A stretch of 64,000 bases of DNA, from NCBI RefSeq assembly GCF_900112455.1, contig NZ_FOLT01000008.1, positions 29,217 through 93,216 on the forward strand. The letters are read 5' to 3'. This DNA is from Alkalibacterium subtropicum (GTDB lineage Bacteria; Bacillota; Bacilli; Lactobacillales; Carnobacteriaceae_A). Below are positions 51,641 to 60,831 of this stretch, one piece after another. The notes beneath the pieces were generated by a model, which was not told where the DNA came from, did no database searches, and saw nothing but the letters and a program-made list of their open reading frames with translations. The position numbers were made by a program, and so were the translations under genes. Within the stretch, counting starts at the first letter, position 1. Each line of letters starts with the position of its first letter.

Positions 51641-53323
51641 ATGAGTAAAGTAGTTATTGTTGGAGGCGTAGCCGGCGGCATGTCAGCCGCAACACGTCTG
51701 CGTCGTTTAGATGAAAAGGCAGAAATCGTTATTTTTGAAAAAGGACCCTATGTTTCTTTTGCAAACTGTGGCTTACCCTACTATGTATCAGGTGAGATCG
51801 CAGACCGCAGCAAGCTGTTAGTTCAGACACCGGAAGCTTTGTATGACCGTTTCCGTCTGGATGTCAGACCAGAACATGAAGTCTTGTCTATCAATGCAGA
51901 AGACAAAACGGTAACAGTAAGAAACAATGGTGAAGAATCGACTGAAAGCTACGATAAACTGATCCTTTCACCAGGTGCGAGACCGTTTGTTCCACCGATC
52001 AAAGGACTAAATGAAACAGAGAACGTGTACACATTAAGAAATGTTCCGGATCTGGACAAGATCATGAAACGTATCGATGGGACCAACCCTGAAAAAGCGG
52101 TCGTAATAGGTGCCGGCTTTATCGGTATCGAGATGGCTGAAAACCTCAAGCATAAAGGCATCGAAGTCGTCGTTGTCGAGAAAGCCCCTCAAGTCCTGCC
52201 GCCATTAGATGAAGAAATGGCTGCTTTCGTTGAAAACGAACTGGAAGACAATGGCATAAAAGTCATCACGTCTCAATCTGCTGTGGCCTTTAAAGACAAA
52301 GGTCAGCGCGTCGTACTGGAAGACGGCAGCGAACTGGAAGCAGATATGACCGTCATGTCCGTAGGTGTTCAGCCTGAAAATACTTTAGCAGAATCTGCAG
52401 GGATCGAACTGGGCTTCCGCGGCGGCATTTTGGTCGATGAAAACTACGAAACCAACGTTTCTGACATCTATGCAGTTGGAGATGCGATCGTCGTTAAAAA
52501 CCAGATCACAGGCGCAGATGCTCTGATTTCTCTTGCCTCACCCGCTAACCGTCAGGGCCGTCAGGTGGCTGACATAATTTCCGGCATGAAACGCAAGAAC
52601 AAAGGAAGCATTGGGACAGCGATCGTTCGTGCCTTTGGACTTACTGCAGCCTCAGCTGGTTTGAGTGAGCGCATGGTAAAAATGGCTGGACTGGACGTTG
52701 CTTCTGTCCACACATTAAGTAAAGACCACGCCGGTTACTATCCTGGCGCTACAGATATCACTCTGAAACTGGTGTTCAACCCGAATGACGGGACCATTTA
52801 TGGTGCTCAAGGCGTTGGTGTTAAAGGTGTCGACAAGCGTATCGATATTCTTTCAACAGCGATCAAAGCGGGTCTGACCGTTTATGATCTTCCTGAACTT
52901 GAATTCACTTATGCCCCACCATTCGGTTCAGCTAAAGATCCAGTCAATATGATCGGCTATGCTGCACTGAATATTATGGAAGGCATGAGTGACTCTGTTC
53001 AGTGGCATGAACTGAAAGATGAACTGGAAAACGGAGCAGTTTTATTGGATGTTCGCGGAGAATCAGAACTTGAAGCATCCGGTCGTTTCCCTGACTCAAT
53101 CAATATCCCACTAAACGATCTGCGTGACCGTATCGACGAGCTGGACAAAGACCAGACCTATGTCGTCAGCTGCCGAAGTGGTCAGAGAAGTTATATCGGC
53201 GAACGTTTGCTCAAACAATTAGGCTTTAAAGCCAAAAACCTGGATGGTGCCTTTGCACTGTACCAAACGGTAAAACCTGAAGAACTTGAACTTATCAAAC
53301 AGGAGGAAATCATTAATGTTTAA
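51641..53323 (+). CDS. CoA-disulfide-reductase-like flavoprotein with C-terminal rhodanese
   Basis: A 560-residue FAD/NAD(P)H-dependent reductase. It has the GGVAGGMSAATRLRR dinucleotide motif, active-site Cys43 in SFANCGLPYY, a second Rossmann motif (VIGAGFIGIEMAENL), a dimer domain, and a rhodanese domain (about 465-555) with Cys511 in VVSCRSGQRS. This layout matches CoA-disulfide/CoA-persulfide reductases of the CoADR-Rhd type. It would reduce CoA-persulfide or polysulfide, protecting from sulfide stress. The ATG at 51641 follows GAGGAGG. Confidence 0.92.
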   Translation: MSKVVIVGGVAGGMSAATRLRRLDEKAEIVIFEKGPYVSFANCGLPYYVSGEIADRSKLLVQTPEALYDRFRLDVRPEHEVLSINAEDKTVTVRNNGEESTESYDKLILSPGARPFVPPIKGLNETENVYTLRNVPDLDKIMKRIDGTNPEKAVVIGAGFIGIEMAENLKHKGIEVVVVEKAPQVLPPLDEEMAAFVENELEDNGIKVITSQSAVAFKDKGQRVVLEDGSELEADMTVMSVGVQPENTLAESAGIELGFRGGILVDENYETNVSDIYAVGDAIVVKNQITGADALISLASPANRQGRQVADIISGMKRKNKGSIGTAIVRAFGLTAASAGLSERMVKMAGLDVASVHTLSKDHAGYYPGATDITLKLVFNPNDGTIYGAQGVGVKGVDKRIDILSTAIKAGLTVYDLPELEFTYAPPFGSAKDPVNMIGYAALNIMEGMSDSVQWHELKDELENGAVLLDVRGESELEASGRFPDSINIPLNDLRDRIDELDKDQTYVVSCRSGQRSYIGERLLKQLGFKAKNLDGAFALYQTVKPEELELIKQEEIINV

Positions 53324-53612
53324 CTCAGTAAGTATGGATGAATTTGGACAAAAACAGAGAAAAGAAGACCTCAATATCATAGATGTCAGAGAAGCAGGTG
53401 AATTTACATCTGGACACATTCCAGGAGCCATCAATGTTCCTTTGAGTGAATTTGCTCAGCACCTGGATAAAATCGACAAAAACAAAGAGTACCACGTCGT
53501 TTGTCTTTCCGGTGCACGTTCTTCAGTTGCATGTGACTTTTTAGGAAATAACGGGTATACTGTAACTAATGTTATGGGTGGTATGTCTGCCTGGAGAGGG
53601 GATATCGAGTAA
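53316..53612 (+). CDS. Second single-domain rhodanese
   Basis: A 98-residue rhodanese with Cys63 in VVCLSGARSS and IIDVREAGEFTSGHIPGA. AGGAGG precedes the ATG at 53316, which overlaps the flavoprotein stop by eight bases. It has an extra cysteine eight to ten residues after the active one (VACDF). With the first rhodanese and the fused domain, the operon has three sulfurtransferase modules. Confidence 0.9.
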   Translation: MFNSVSMDEFGQKQRKEDLNIIDVREAGEFTSGHIPGAINVPLSEFAQHLDKIDKNKEYHVVCLSGARSSVACDFLGNNGYTVTNVMGGMSAWRGDIE

Positions 53613-53613
53613 G

Positions 53614-53874
53614 ATGGTAAAATGTGACAAAAGCATTCTTAATCGCTTGAAAAGAACTGAGGGCCAGATCAGAGGCATTCAACGCATGCTTGAAGAGGAA
53701 AAAGAATGTTCAGATCTTGTCACACAGTTATCGGCTGTTCGTTCCAGTGTGGATCGGATTATGGGTCTGATCGTTGCAGAGAATTTGAAACAGTGTGTTG
53801 AGAATCCTGATGCAGATCCTGAAGAACAGGCAGAAAAAATTCAAAAAGCAATTCAGCTGGTTATAAAAAAATAA
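53614..53874 (+). CDS. cstR: CstR-type persulfide-sensing repressor
   Basis: An 86-residue all-helical repressor of the CsoR/CstR (DUF156) family. The cysteines Cys32 and Cys61 match the reactive pair of CstR, while the copper-ligand histidine of CsoR is Asn57 (AENLKQC), so a metal role is unlikely and persulfide sensing is favoured. The start at 53614 is one base after the previous stop. It probably represses its own operon through the ATACC...GGTAT site at 51273-51290. Confidence 0.9.
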   Translation: MVKCDKSILNRLKRTEGQIRGIQRMLEEEKECSDLVTQLSAVRSSVDRIMGLIVAENLKQCVENPDADPEEQAEKIQKAIQLVIKK

Positions 53875-53882
53875 TATTTAGG

Positions 53883-53919
53883 AAACAGACCCTGCATCAT
53901 GAGCAGGGTCTGTTTTGTT
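53883..53919 (+). terminator. Intrinsic terminator of the cst operon
   Basis: Perfect 13-bp arms AAACAGACCCTGC (53883-53895) and GCAGGGTCTGTTT (53903-53915), then TGTTTTC. Confidence 0.92.
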
Positions 53920-53967
53920 TTCAGGAAAGCAGTTGAAGTGTTTGTTTAAGAAATGTGAGGAATGATC

Positions 53968-53998
53968 TGAAAGAAGAGTCCTGAAGACTCTTCTTTTC
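53968..53998 (+). terminator. Second terminator hairpin after the cst operon
   Basis: Arms AAAGAAGAGTC (53968-53978) and GACTCTTCTTT (53984-53994), followed by T-rich sequence. No gene ends between the two hairpins. Confidence 0.7.
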
Positions 53999-54042
53999 AA
54001 TTTTTATCTTGAGGGAAGTTATTTTGGACGATCAGAAGCAAA

Positions 54043-54198
54043 ATAGCGACGAGTTCTCGAAATGACGGGTTATTCCCGAGACTGGAGGTCAATGATAGCG
54101 ATGAGGTCTTGGAATAAGAACTCCTTTCCGAAACTGAGCATCAACAATAGCGACGAGTTTCTTAAATTGGAAGTTATTCCCTGAACTGGACACTGGGA
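54043..54198. repeat. 52-bp tandem intergenic repeats, locus 3
   Basis: Units start at 54043, 54095 and 54147, an exact 52-base period, each opening ATAGCGA(C/T)GAG and carrying a later TTCCcGA-ACTG block (for example TTATTCCCGAGACTGGA). A half unit may precede at about 54010. The head GCGACGAG is like GCGACCAC of the other two loci, and the period is almost equal. No gene lies from 53875 to 54317. Confidence 0.7.
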
Positions 54199-54317
54199 AA
54201 AGTTGAGTTTCCGATATAGCTTTCAAAAAACGTGAACGCAATACAGCGCCAAAACTTTTTTAGGTGAATGGTTTCTGAATGTGTTAAAGTGAAGAAAAAG
54301 AAAAAGGGATGTCTGAA

Positions 54318-54962
54318 ATGTATAATGAAGCGATCATCAATGATACGAAAGAAATGGTGCGGGAGAAACTCTTGAACGAAGGGACCGGTCATGACTGGTA
54401 CCATATCGAACGGGTATGGAAAACGGCTGTCACTTTGGCGGAAAAAGAAAAGGCCAACCGGTTTATCGTCGAACTTGCGGCTCTTTTGCATGACTTGATC
54501 GATGACAAGCTCGTCGCAAATAAAGATGAAGCGGTGCAGGAAGTGATGTACTGGCTGGAAGGCGTCGGGGTCACGTCAAAAGACAGCGAACGGATACTGG
54601 AGATCATCGAAACGATTTCTTTCAGAGGCGGCCATTCTAAAAAGCTGAACACCCTAGAAGCGCAGATCGTCCAGGATGCGGACCGTCTGGATGCCATCGG
54701 TGCCATAGGTATTGCCCGCTGCTTCGCTTATGCCGGGAGCAAAGGTGATCCATTGTTTGATCCGAAACTGTCTGTCAGAGAAAAGATGACGGAAGAAGAA
54801 TATCGTAAAGGAAAATCCAATGCTGTCCATCATTTTTACGAGAAACTGCTGAAACTGAAAGACCTGATGAATACAGGAGCGGCCAGAGAAATGGCGGAAG
54901 AGCGCCATGCCTTCATGGAAGACTACTTGACGCGTTTCTTCAATGAATGGGAAGGTCACTAG
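54318..54962 (+). CDS. HD-domain phosphohydrolase
   Basis: A 214-residue HD-superfamily protein with the metal motif GHDWYHIERVW, the HD pair in ALLHDLIDDK and the last Asp in QDADRLDAIGAIG. This is the YedJ/YpgQ type, with activity on nucleoside phosphates or phosphodiesters in related enzymes. The ATG at 54318 has GGG at good spacing; an ATG three codons earlier overlaps that site. It is monocistronic, after the repeat array and before a two-way terminator. Confidence 0.9.
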   Translation: MYNEAIINDTKEMVREKLLNEGTGHDWYHIERVWKTAVTLAEKEKANRFIVELAALLHDLIDDKLVANKDEAVQEVMYWLEGVGVTSKDSERILEIIETISFRGGHSKKLNTLEAQIVQDADRLDAIGAIGIARCFAYAGSKGDPLFDPKLSVREKMTEEEYRKGKSNAVHHFYEKLLKLKDLMNTGAAREMAEERHAFMEDYLTRFFNEWEGH

Positions 54963-54965
54963 AAA

Positions 54966-55004
54966 AAAAGACGGTCACGTAAACTTAATACGTGACTGTC
55001 TTTT
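54966..55004. terminator. Shared terminator of the HD and CPBP genes
   Basis: Arms AAAAGACGGTCACGTA (54966-54981) and TACGTGACTGTCTTTT (54989-55004), one wobble pair. It lies over the last codons of the minus-strand gene. Confidence 0.85.
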
Positions 55005-55878
55005 CTATCTGTTCTAAATTATCAGCGTAGGGGCTTTGTTCACTTTTAATGGACCGGAATATTCTTGCAAAAAGAAAGATCACGATAAACAGTCCGACGA
55101 TAAAAATGACGGAAAAGATGATAAAATCAGGCGGAATATCTTCCGATAGCTCTAATAAGCTCTCTATCGCGGCTTCCTCACCGCTGCTCGGGACAAGAAG
55201 TGCGGGCAGGATGACGAGAAAGTTGTACAGACTGTGTGTGAAGATGGCATAAAAAAGATTCCGGTACTTCACATAAACCAAAGCGCACAACAGACCTAAG
55301 AGCAGCTGTGGGATGAAGAACGAACTAAAATGAAAAATCATGAAAAGCAGGGAACTGAAGATGATGCCTTTTCTGACGGAATACTTATCCACCCATTTGT
55401 TCATTATGTAGCCTCTGAAAACGACCTCTTCGACGATCGGTGCCACGATAACAGCGATGACAAAGAGATATGAAGCAGACAAACCATCGTCGGTGGATAT
55501 CTGTTCAAGATAAGGGACGAGCCGGTCAAAAATATTAGGGATAAATGAAACCAGTGTCAGCAGGAATATAGAAAAACTGGTAGCGACAATAGCTATGAGC
55601 AGTGTCCAGCCTGCAATTTTAAGCAGCTCACGACCGTTTTTAGGGGTCGAATAAGCCACAGCATCGACACTTAACGCCTGCTTTTTCATCTGGGAAATCA
55701 CTATTTTATAGACCAGAAAATAAAGCACGCTGTCAGATAAGATCCGGACAAAAGAAACATGTTCCCCCGCAAAAGCGAGCAGCAGTAACGTGGTCAGGAT
55801 GGTCACGGAGATGAAGGATAAAATGGTCCATCCCAAGAGTCCCCAAAGCGACGCATGCTTGAATGACTTCTGATACAT
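54985..55878 (-). CDS. CPBP family intramembrane metalloprotease
   Basis: A 297-residue membrane protein with about eight helices and the CPBP (CAAX protease and bacteriocin-processing) motifs: EEVVFRGYI (EExxxR), MIFHFSSFF (second motif, His) and IFTHSLYNF (third). Family members process or protect against bacteriocins and act in protein quality control. The N-terminal 30 residues precede a first helix of good quality. It is alone on the minus strand, diverging from the ABC exporter genes. The substrate is unknown. Confidence 0.9.
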   Translation of the reverse strand: MYQKSFKHASLWGLLGWTILSFISVTILTTLLLLAFAGEHVSFVRILSDSVLYFLVYKIVISQMKKQALSVDAVAYSTPKNGRELLKIAGWTLLIAIVATSFSIFLLTLVSFIPNIFDRLVPYLEQISTDDGLSASYLFVIAVIVAPIVEEVVFRGYIMNKWVDKYSVRKGIIFSSLLFMIFHFSSFFIPQLLLGLLCALVYVKYRNLFYAIFTHSLYNFLVILPALLVPSSGEEAAIESLLELSEDIPPDFIIFSVIFIVGLFIVIFLFARIFRSIKSEQSPYADNLEQIEKTVTY

Positions 55879-56006
55879 TCGATTCCCTTCTTTCCATTTG
55901 TGTTTTAAGTATAGACTAGCACAATTCAGTCCGGAATCATATTATGAAGGTTAAAGCGATGAATTTTATGATAAACTAGGGTCAAAGTGAATCAAAGGAG
56001 AATCGT

Positions 56007-56795
56007 ATGGAACCAATCGTAGAATTAGTCGATGTAACCAAACAGTTTGACGGGACACCGGTACTTAAAGGCGTGACCTTTTCCGTGATGCCCGGTGAGA
56101 TCATCGGCTACATAGGCCCGAACGGTGCGGGAAAAAGCACCACCGTAAAAATAATTTTAGGTATGCTGAAAAAAGACTCAGGCACCATACGGCTGTTCGA
56201 TCAGCCGCTTGACCCAAACGATGTGACCTACAAAGCACGCATTGGATATGTCCCGGAGAATGCGGAACTGTATGAAACGCTGACAGCGAAAGAATATCTG
56301 CTCTTTGTCGGTGAACTGTACGGGATGGAAGAGCAGGATATTGTTGAAAGAGCCGGGCAGATGATGGATGCGTTAGGCATCAAGGATGCTTTTCATGGAC
56401 GTTTGTCCAGCTTTTCCAAAGGGATGCGCCAGAAAGTACTGATCATTTCCAGTCTGATCCATGATCCGGATATCCTGTTCTGGGATGAACCGCTGAGCGG
56501 TCTGGATGCCAACAGCGTGCAGATCATCAAGGAACTCTTAGCCAAACTGAAAGAGGAAGGAAAAACGATTTTTTATTCTTCCCATGTCATGGACACTGTT
56601 GAGAAACTGAGTGACCGGATCCTGATCCTGCATGACGGTCACGTGGTCGCAGACGGACCGTTCAGTGAACTGAAAAAAGAAGCGGCCGGGACACTCGAGC
56701 AGCTCTTCAATACCCTGACCGGCTTTGACCAGCATGAAGCCCTGGCTGAACAGTTCCTCAATGGGATGAAAGGGGAAATCACGCATGATGCGTAA
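56007..56795 (+). CDS. ABC-2 type exporter ATPase
   Basis: A 262-residue ABC ATPase. Walker A is GPNGAGKSTT, the signature is LSSFSKGMRQK (the variant common in ABC-2 exporters), Walker B is ILFWDEP, and the H-loop is FYSSHVMDT. It pairs with the permease that overlaps it by 11 bases. AAAGGAG precedes the ATG. The cargo (lipid, bacteriocin or drug) is unknown. The neighbouring CPBP gene, read the other way, could point to a bacteriocin link, but that is weak inference. Confidence 0.93.
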   Translation: MEPIVELVDVTKQFDGTPVLKGVTFSVMPGEIIGYIGPNGAGKSTTVKIILGMLKKDSGTIRLFDQPLDPNDVTYKARIGYVPENAELYETLTAKEYLLFVGELYGMEEQDIVERAGQMMDALGIKDAFHGRLSSFSKGMRQKVLIISSLIHDPDILFWDEPLSGLDANSVQIIKELLAKLKEEGKTIFYSSHVMDTVEKLSDRILILHDGHVVADGPFSELKKEAAGTLEQLFNTLTGFDQHEALAEQFLNGMKGEITHDA

Positions 56796-58449
56796 TGTGT
56801 TCGGCACAGGGGAGCAGGCCAAAGAGCCGGTCTATCTGAAACTGATCGATAAGCTGGCTCCCTTATATACCAAAGTCGGTGTCGACTACCGGCAGATGCG
56901 GACCATCCTGGAAATGAAGATGACGGTGGACAGCCGGAAGGAAGCCGTGATCCAGAGCGTGGGCTCCAATGCGAAACAAAAGGAAGAGAAGAATCATTTC
57001 TTCTCAAGCTTGTGGGTCTATGCGATCATCAGTGTATTTTTATTGTTCCTGTTTGTTTATGATAACTGGGTCTTCCAGTACACGACTTATTTCAGCTACA
57101 TCTTCATCATGCTGTTTTCAACGATGCTGGCGAATTTTTCCAACATCCTGCTGGATACTAAAGATGCCGAACTGATCGGGACGAAGCCGGTCTCACAGAA
57201 GACCATCGGAGCAGCCAAAGCAACACATATCGGTATTTATCTGGTATCATTCACCTTTGCCGTGGGACTGGCGGTCATGCTGGCGACCTTCTACTTCAAT
57301 GGTATCCTGGCCGGTATCCTGATCATACTCCTGACCTTTCTGTCTTCACTGTGGGCGCTGGGGTTGACGATCATCATGTACTCCACCGTCTTGAAGCACT
57401 TTGACGGTGAAAAGCTGAAGAACATCATTGCCTACAGCCAGATCGGTGTGTCCATATTTATGGTCATGGGGTATTACTTGATGGGGCAGATCTTTGAGGT
57501 CATCGATCCGGCGACCTTTCTGGTTGAAATGAACCTCTCAGTGGGGCATGCCCTGCTGTTTCCGATGTGGTTCGTAGCGCCGTTCGGCCTTTTACAGGAA
57601 GGGATCCAAACGGTGTATGTCGTCTACACGCTGTTTCTTGTCGCAGGGACGGTCGCTATCGGCATTCTCTACAACATGAACAGTGACAAAATAGACAGCA
57701 ACCTCCAGAAGATGAACAAGGCGAAAGCCAAGCCGTCCAGTCGTTCTTTTTTAGAAACTGGAACAGCTAAGCTGCTGAGTGCTGGTTCCCTCGAAAAAGC
57801 CTACTACCACTTCACCTGGCAGCTGACAAAAAATGAACGGGAATTCAAGACCCGTCTGTATCCGTCGATCGCGAGTGCAATGATCTTTCCGCTGGTCCTC
57901 TTCTTCTCAAGTTTGAGAGGCGATCAGCCCATTACCAGTCAGAATACACTGACCTTTTTATATCTGCCGTATTTTACGATGCTTGCCATCCCGATGATTG
58001 CTGTAGCCACACAGTTTTCTGTGAATTATAAGGGGAGCTGGCTGTTCGAATTAAGTCCGAAGCACGCCAAAGCTCCTTTTCTAAGAGCCGTCACAAAAGT
58101 GATGCTGGTCAAGATCCTGTTCCCGATGTATGGCTTGATCAGTCTTCTGATCGTCATACTGATGGGCTTCACCTACAGTGTACAGCTGCTGAACGGCTTT
58201 TTACTGATGAGCGCCATTCTTTACTTTGAGATGAAACGGTCTAGTCAGGGACTGCCGTTTTCCAGAAAGTATGCCGCATCGGAAGCCAATCAGGGCTGTA
58301 TGGCCAGTCTGATTTTCTTTATACCAGTCTTCGTGGTTTCCTTAGCCATGATTCTGCTTCAGTCCTTTGTCCCTTATGCAGAGTGGGGTGTCTTAGTCGC
58401 CCTTATCGCTTTGAATGCCTGGTGGATGAATAAGGGATTCAATAAGTAA
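56785..58449 (+). CDS. ABC-2 type exporter permease
   Basis: A 554-residue integral membrane protein. After a cytoplasmic start of about 75 residues there are about 12 to 14 hydrophobic helices in clusters (about 80-290 and 360-550) with a middle cytoplasmic loop (about 295-340). It is typical of large ABC-2 permeases that work with a single ATPase. Its first ATG pair lies in the ATPase end, so the two are translated together. A terminator follows. Substrate unknown. Confidence 0.88.
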   Translation: MMRNVFGTGEQAKEPVYLKLIDKLAPLYTKVGVDYRQMRTILEMKMTVDSRKEAVIQSVGSNAKQKEEKNHFFSSLWVYAIISVFLLFLFVYDNWVFQYTTYFSYIFIMLFSTMLANFSNILLDTKDAELIGTKPVSQKTIGAAKATHIGIYLVSFTFAVGLAVMLATFYFNGILAGILIILLTFLSSLWALGLTIIMYSTVLKHFDGEKLKNIIAYSQIGVSIFMVMGYYLMGQIFEVIDPATFLVEMNLSVGHALLFPMWFVAPFGLLQEGIQTVYVVYTLFLVAGTVAIGILYNMNSDKIDSNLQKMNKAKAKPSSRSFLETGTAKLLSAGSLEKAYYHFTWQLTKNEREFKTRLYPSIASAMIFPLVLFFSSLRGDQPITSQNTLTFLYLPYFTMLAIPMIAVATQFSVNYKGSWLFELSPKHAKAPFLRAVTKVMLVKILFPMYGLISLLIVILMGFTYSVQLLNGFLLMSAILYFEMKRSSQGLPFSRKYAASEANQGCMASLIFFIPVFVVSLAMILLQSFVPYAEWGVLVALIALNAWWMNKGFNK

Positions 58450-58507
58450 GTACTGAAAGAATGATGTAAGCGGAAAGAAGCGTACTAGAATAAGCATGAG
58501 AGAAAAG

Positions 58508-58542
58508 GAGGGTGGAAAAAGTTCCCACCCTCGTTCTTTTTT
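58508..58542 (+). terminator. Intrinsic terminator after the ABC exporter
   Basis: Arms GAGGGTGG (58508-58515) and CCACCCTC (58525-58532), then GTTCTTTTTTT. Confidence 0.9.
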
Positions 58543-59813
<1,271 letters not shown>

Positions 59814-59843
59814 ATCATTGAAACATAAAGTGAAGTGACGCGT

Positions 59844-60290
59844 ATGATGGAACTTAAACCTGTAACGAAACATAATTATCTGACGGTCGTCGATCTGAAG
59901 GTCCATCCGCATCAGGAAGATTTCGTAGCCCCGAACTGGCTGTCCCTGCTTGAAGCCAGTTACGAGAGTGACAGGTACCCGTTTGCCGTCTACCATGACG
60001 GAGATCCTGTCGGTTTCATCATGTGCAGCTATTATCCGGCAGATAAAGCGTACCCCATCGCTTCCTGGTGGCTGGAGCGGTTTATGATCGATAAGGATAA
60101 ACAGGGCCGAGGTTTAGGCAGACAGGCTCTCACGCTCTTTTTGAGGGATTACAAGCCGGATGAAACAGTGGATGAAGTAAGGCTGGGCGTGGAACCGGAA
60201 AATGGCAATGCGATCCAGTTGTATGAGTCGTTAGGCTTCACGAAAGAAGGCGTCGTTGAAGGTGAAACGGTCTATGTCAGAAAATGGTAA
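59844..60290 (+). CDS. GNAT N-acetyltransferase, diamine/spermidine type
   Basis: A 148-residue GNAT protein. The acetyl-CoA loop is FMIDKDKQGRGLGRQAL and the end is ENGNAIQLYESLGFTKEGVVEGE. It is most like BltD/spermine-spermidine acetyltransferases, which often include ASWWLERFMI before the loop. Start codons at 59844 and 59847 are both possible; the GTG at 59835 has no RBS. It follows trpS and ends with a terminator. The substrate is inferred from similarity only. Confidence 0.83.
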   Translation: MMELKPVTKHNYLTVVDLKVHPHQEDFVAPNWLSLLEASYESDRYPFAVYHDGDPVGFIMCSYYPADKAYPIASWWLERFMIDKDKQGRGLGRQALTLFLRDYKPDETVDEVRLGVEPENGNAIQLYESLGFTKEGVVEGETVYVRKW

Positions 60291-60306
60291 AAAGAAGAGA
60301 ATATGT

Positions 60307-60347
60307 AAAAGCATGCGATGGCTCAAAGCCACTGCATGCTTTTTAAT
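60307..60347 (+). terminator. Intrinsic terminator after trpS-GNAT
   Basis: Arms AAAAGCATGC (60307-60316) and GCATGCTTTT (60334-60343), with inner TGGC/GCCA, then TTAA. Confidence 0.88.
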
Positions 60348-60783
60348 CTTAGTGGGTTCAGGTAGTACCAGCTGAGGAGCAGGAATCACTTGAATATGCA
60401 GTATTCCAAATAGATATAACCACCGGTAGTCTGATACTGATCGAGCGGTCACAAAAAAGAGTCGATTGGATGTACTCAGATGAAAGAAGGCTTGAGCAGG
60501 CGCTACAAGTGGTCAGTAGTGACCAGTCGTCACCCGAAAAAATATCAGTGGTCTCCAGAAGAGGTCAGTAAGGCCTTCTCGTTCCGTGAGATCTTCTCAG
60601 CAGACACTAAATGATGAAGATAGTGACAATTCACTATAAAAAAGAAATTCAGTGGTTACAACATGAGCCATACAGTGCCTGCTCCATCTAAGCAGACAAT
60701 CGAGCAGGTATAAACAGAGCCATTTTCTAGCGACCCGAAAGACGAAGCTGTTTCGGCGTAAACAGCTATCATATAAAACAGAA
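60348..60783. other. Gene-free stretch with an open frame and repeat-like motifs
   Basis: From about 60352 to a TAA near 60571 one plus-strand frame is open for about 70 codons (ERSQKRVDWMYSDERRLEQ and onward), with no start codon near its head and no RBS; it may be a gene remnant. AGTGGTC words recur at about 60508 and 60547, similar to the intergenic repeats. The remainder to 60783 shows nothing recognisable. Confidence 0.35.
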
Positions 60784-60817
60784 AAAACCGATAGAATCCA
60801 AAGATTCTGTCGGTTTT
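60784..60817 (-). terminator. Terminator of the SulP gene
   Basis: Arms at 60784-60798 (AAAACCGATAGAATC) and 60803-60817 pair with one wobble; T-rich on the minus strand after the stem. Confidence 0.88.
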
Positions 60818-60831
60818 CTTAAGCTGATCGA

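Noticed and set aside
54985-58449. Bacteriocin immunity/export cluster (CPBP + ABC)
   Set aside because: The CPBP gene is divergent from the ABC genes and no precursor peptide with a double-glycine leader was found nearby.
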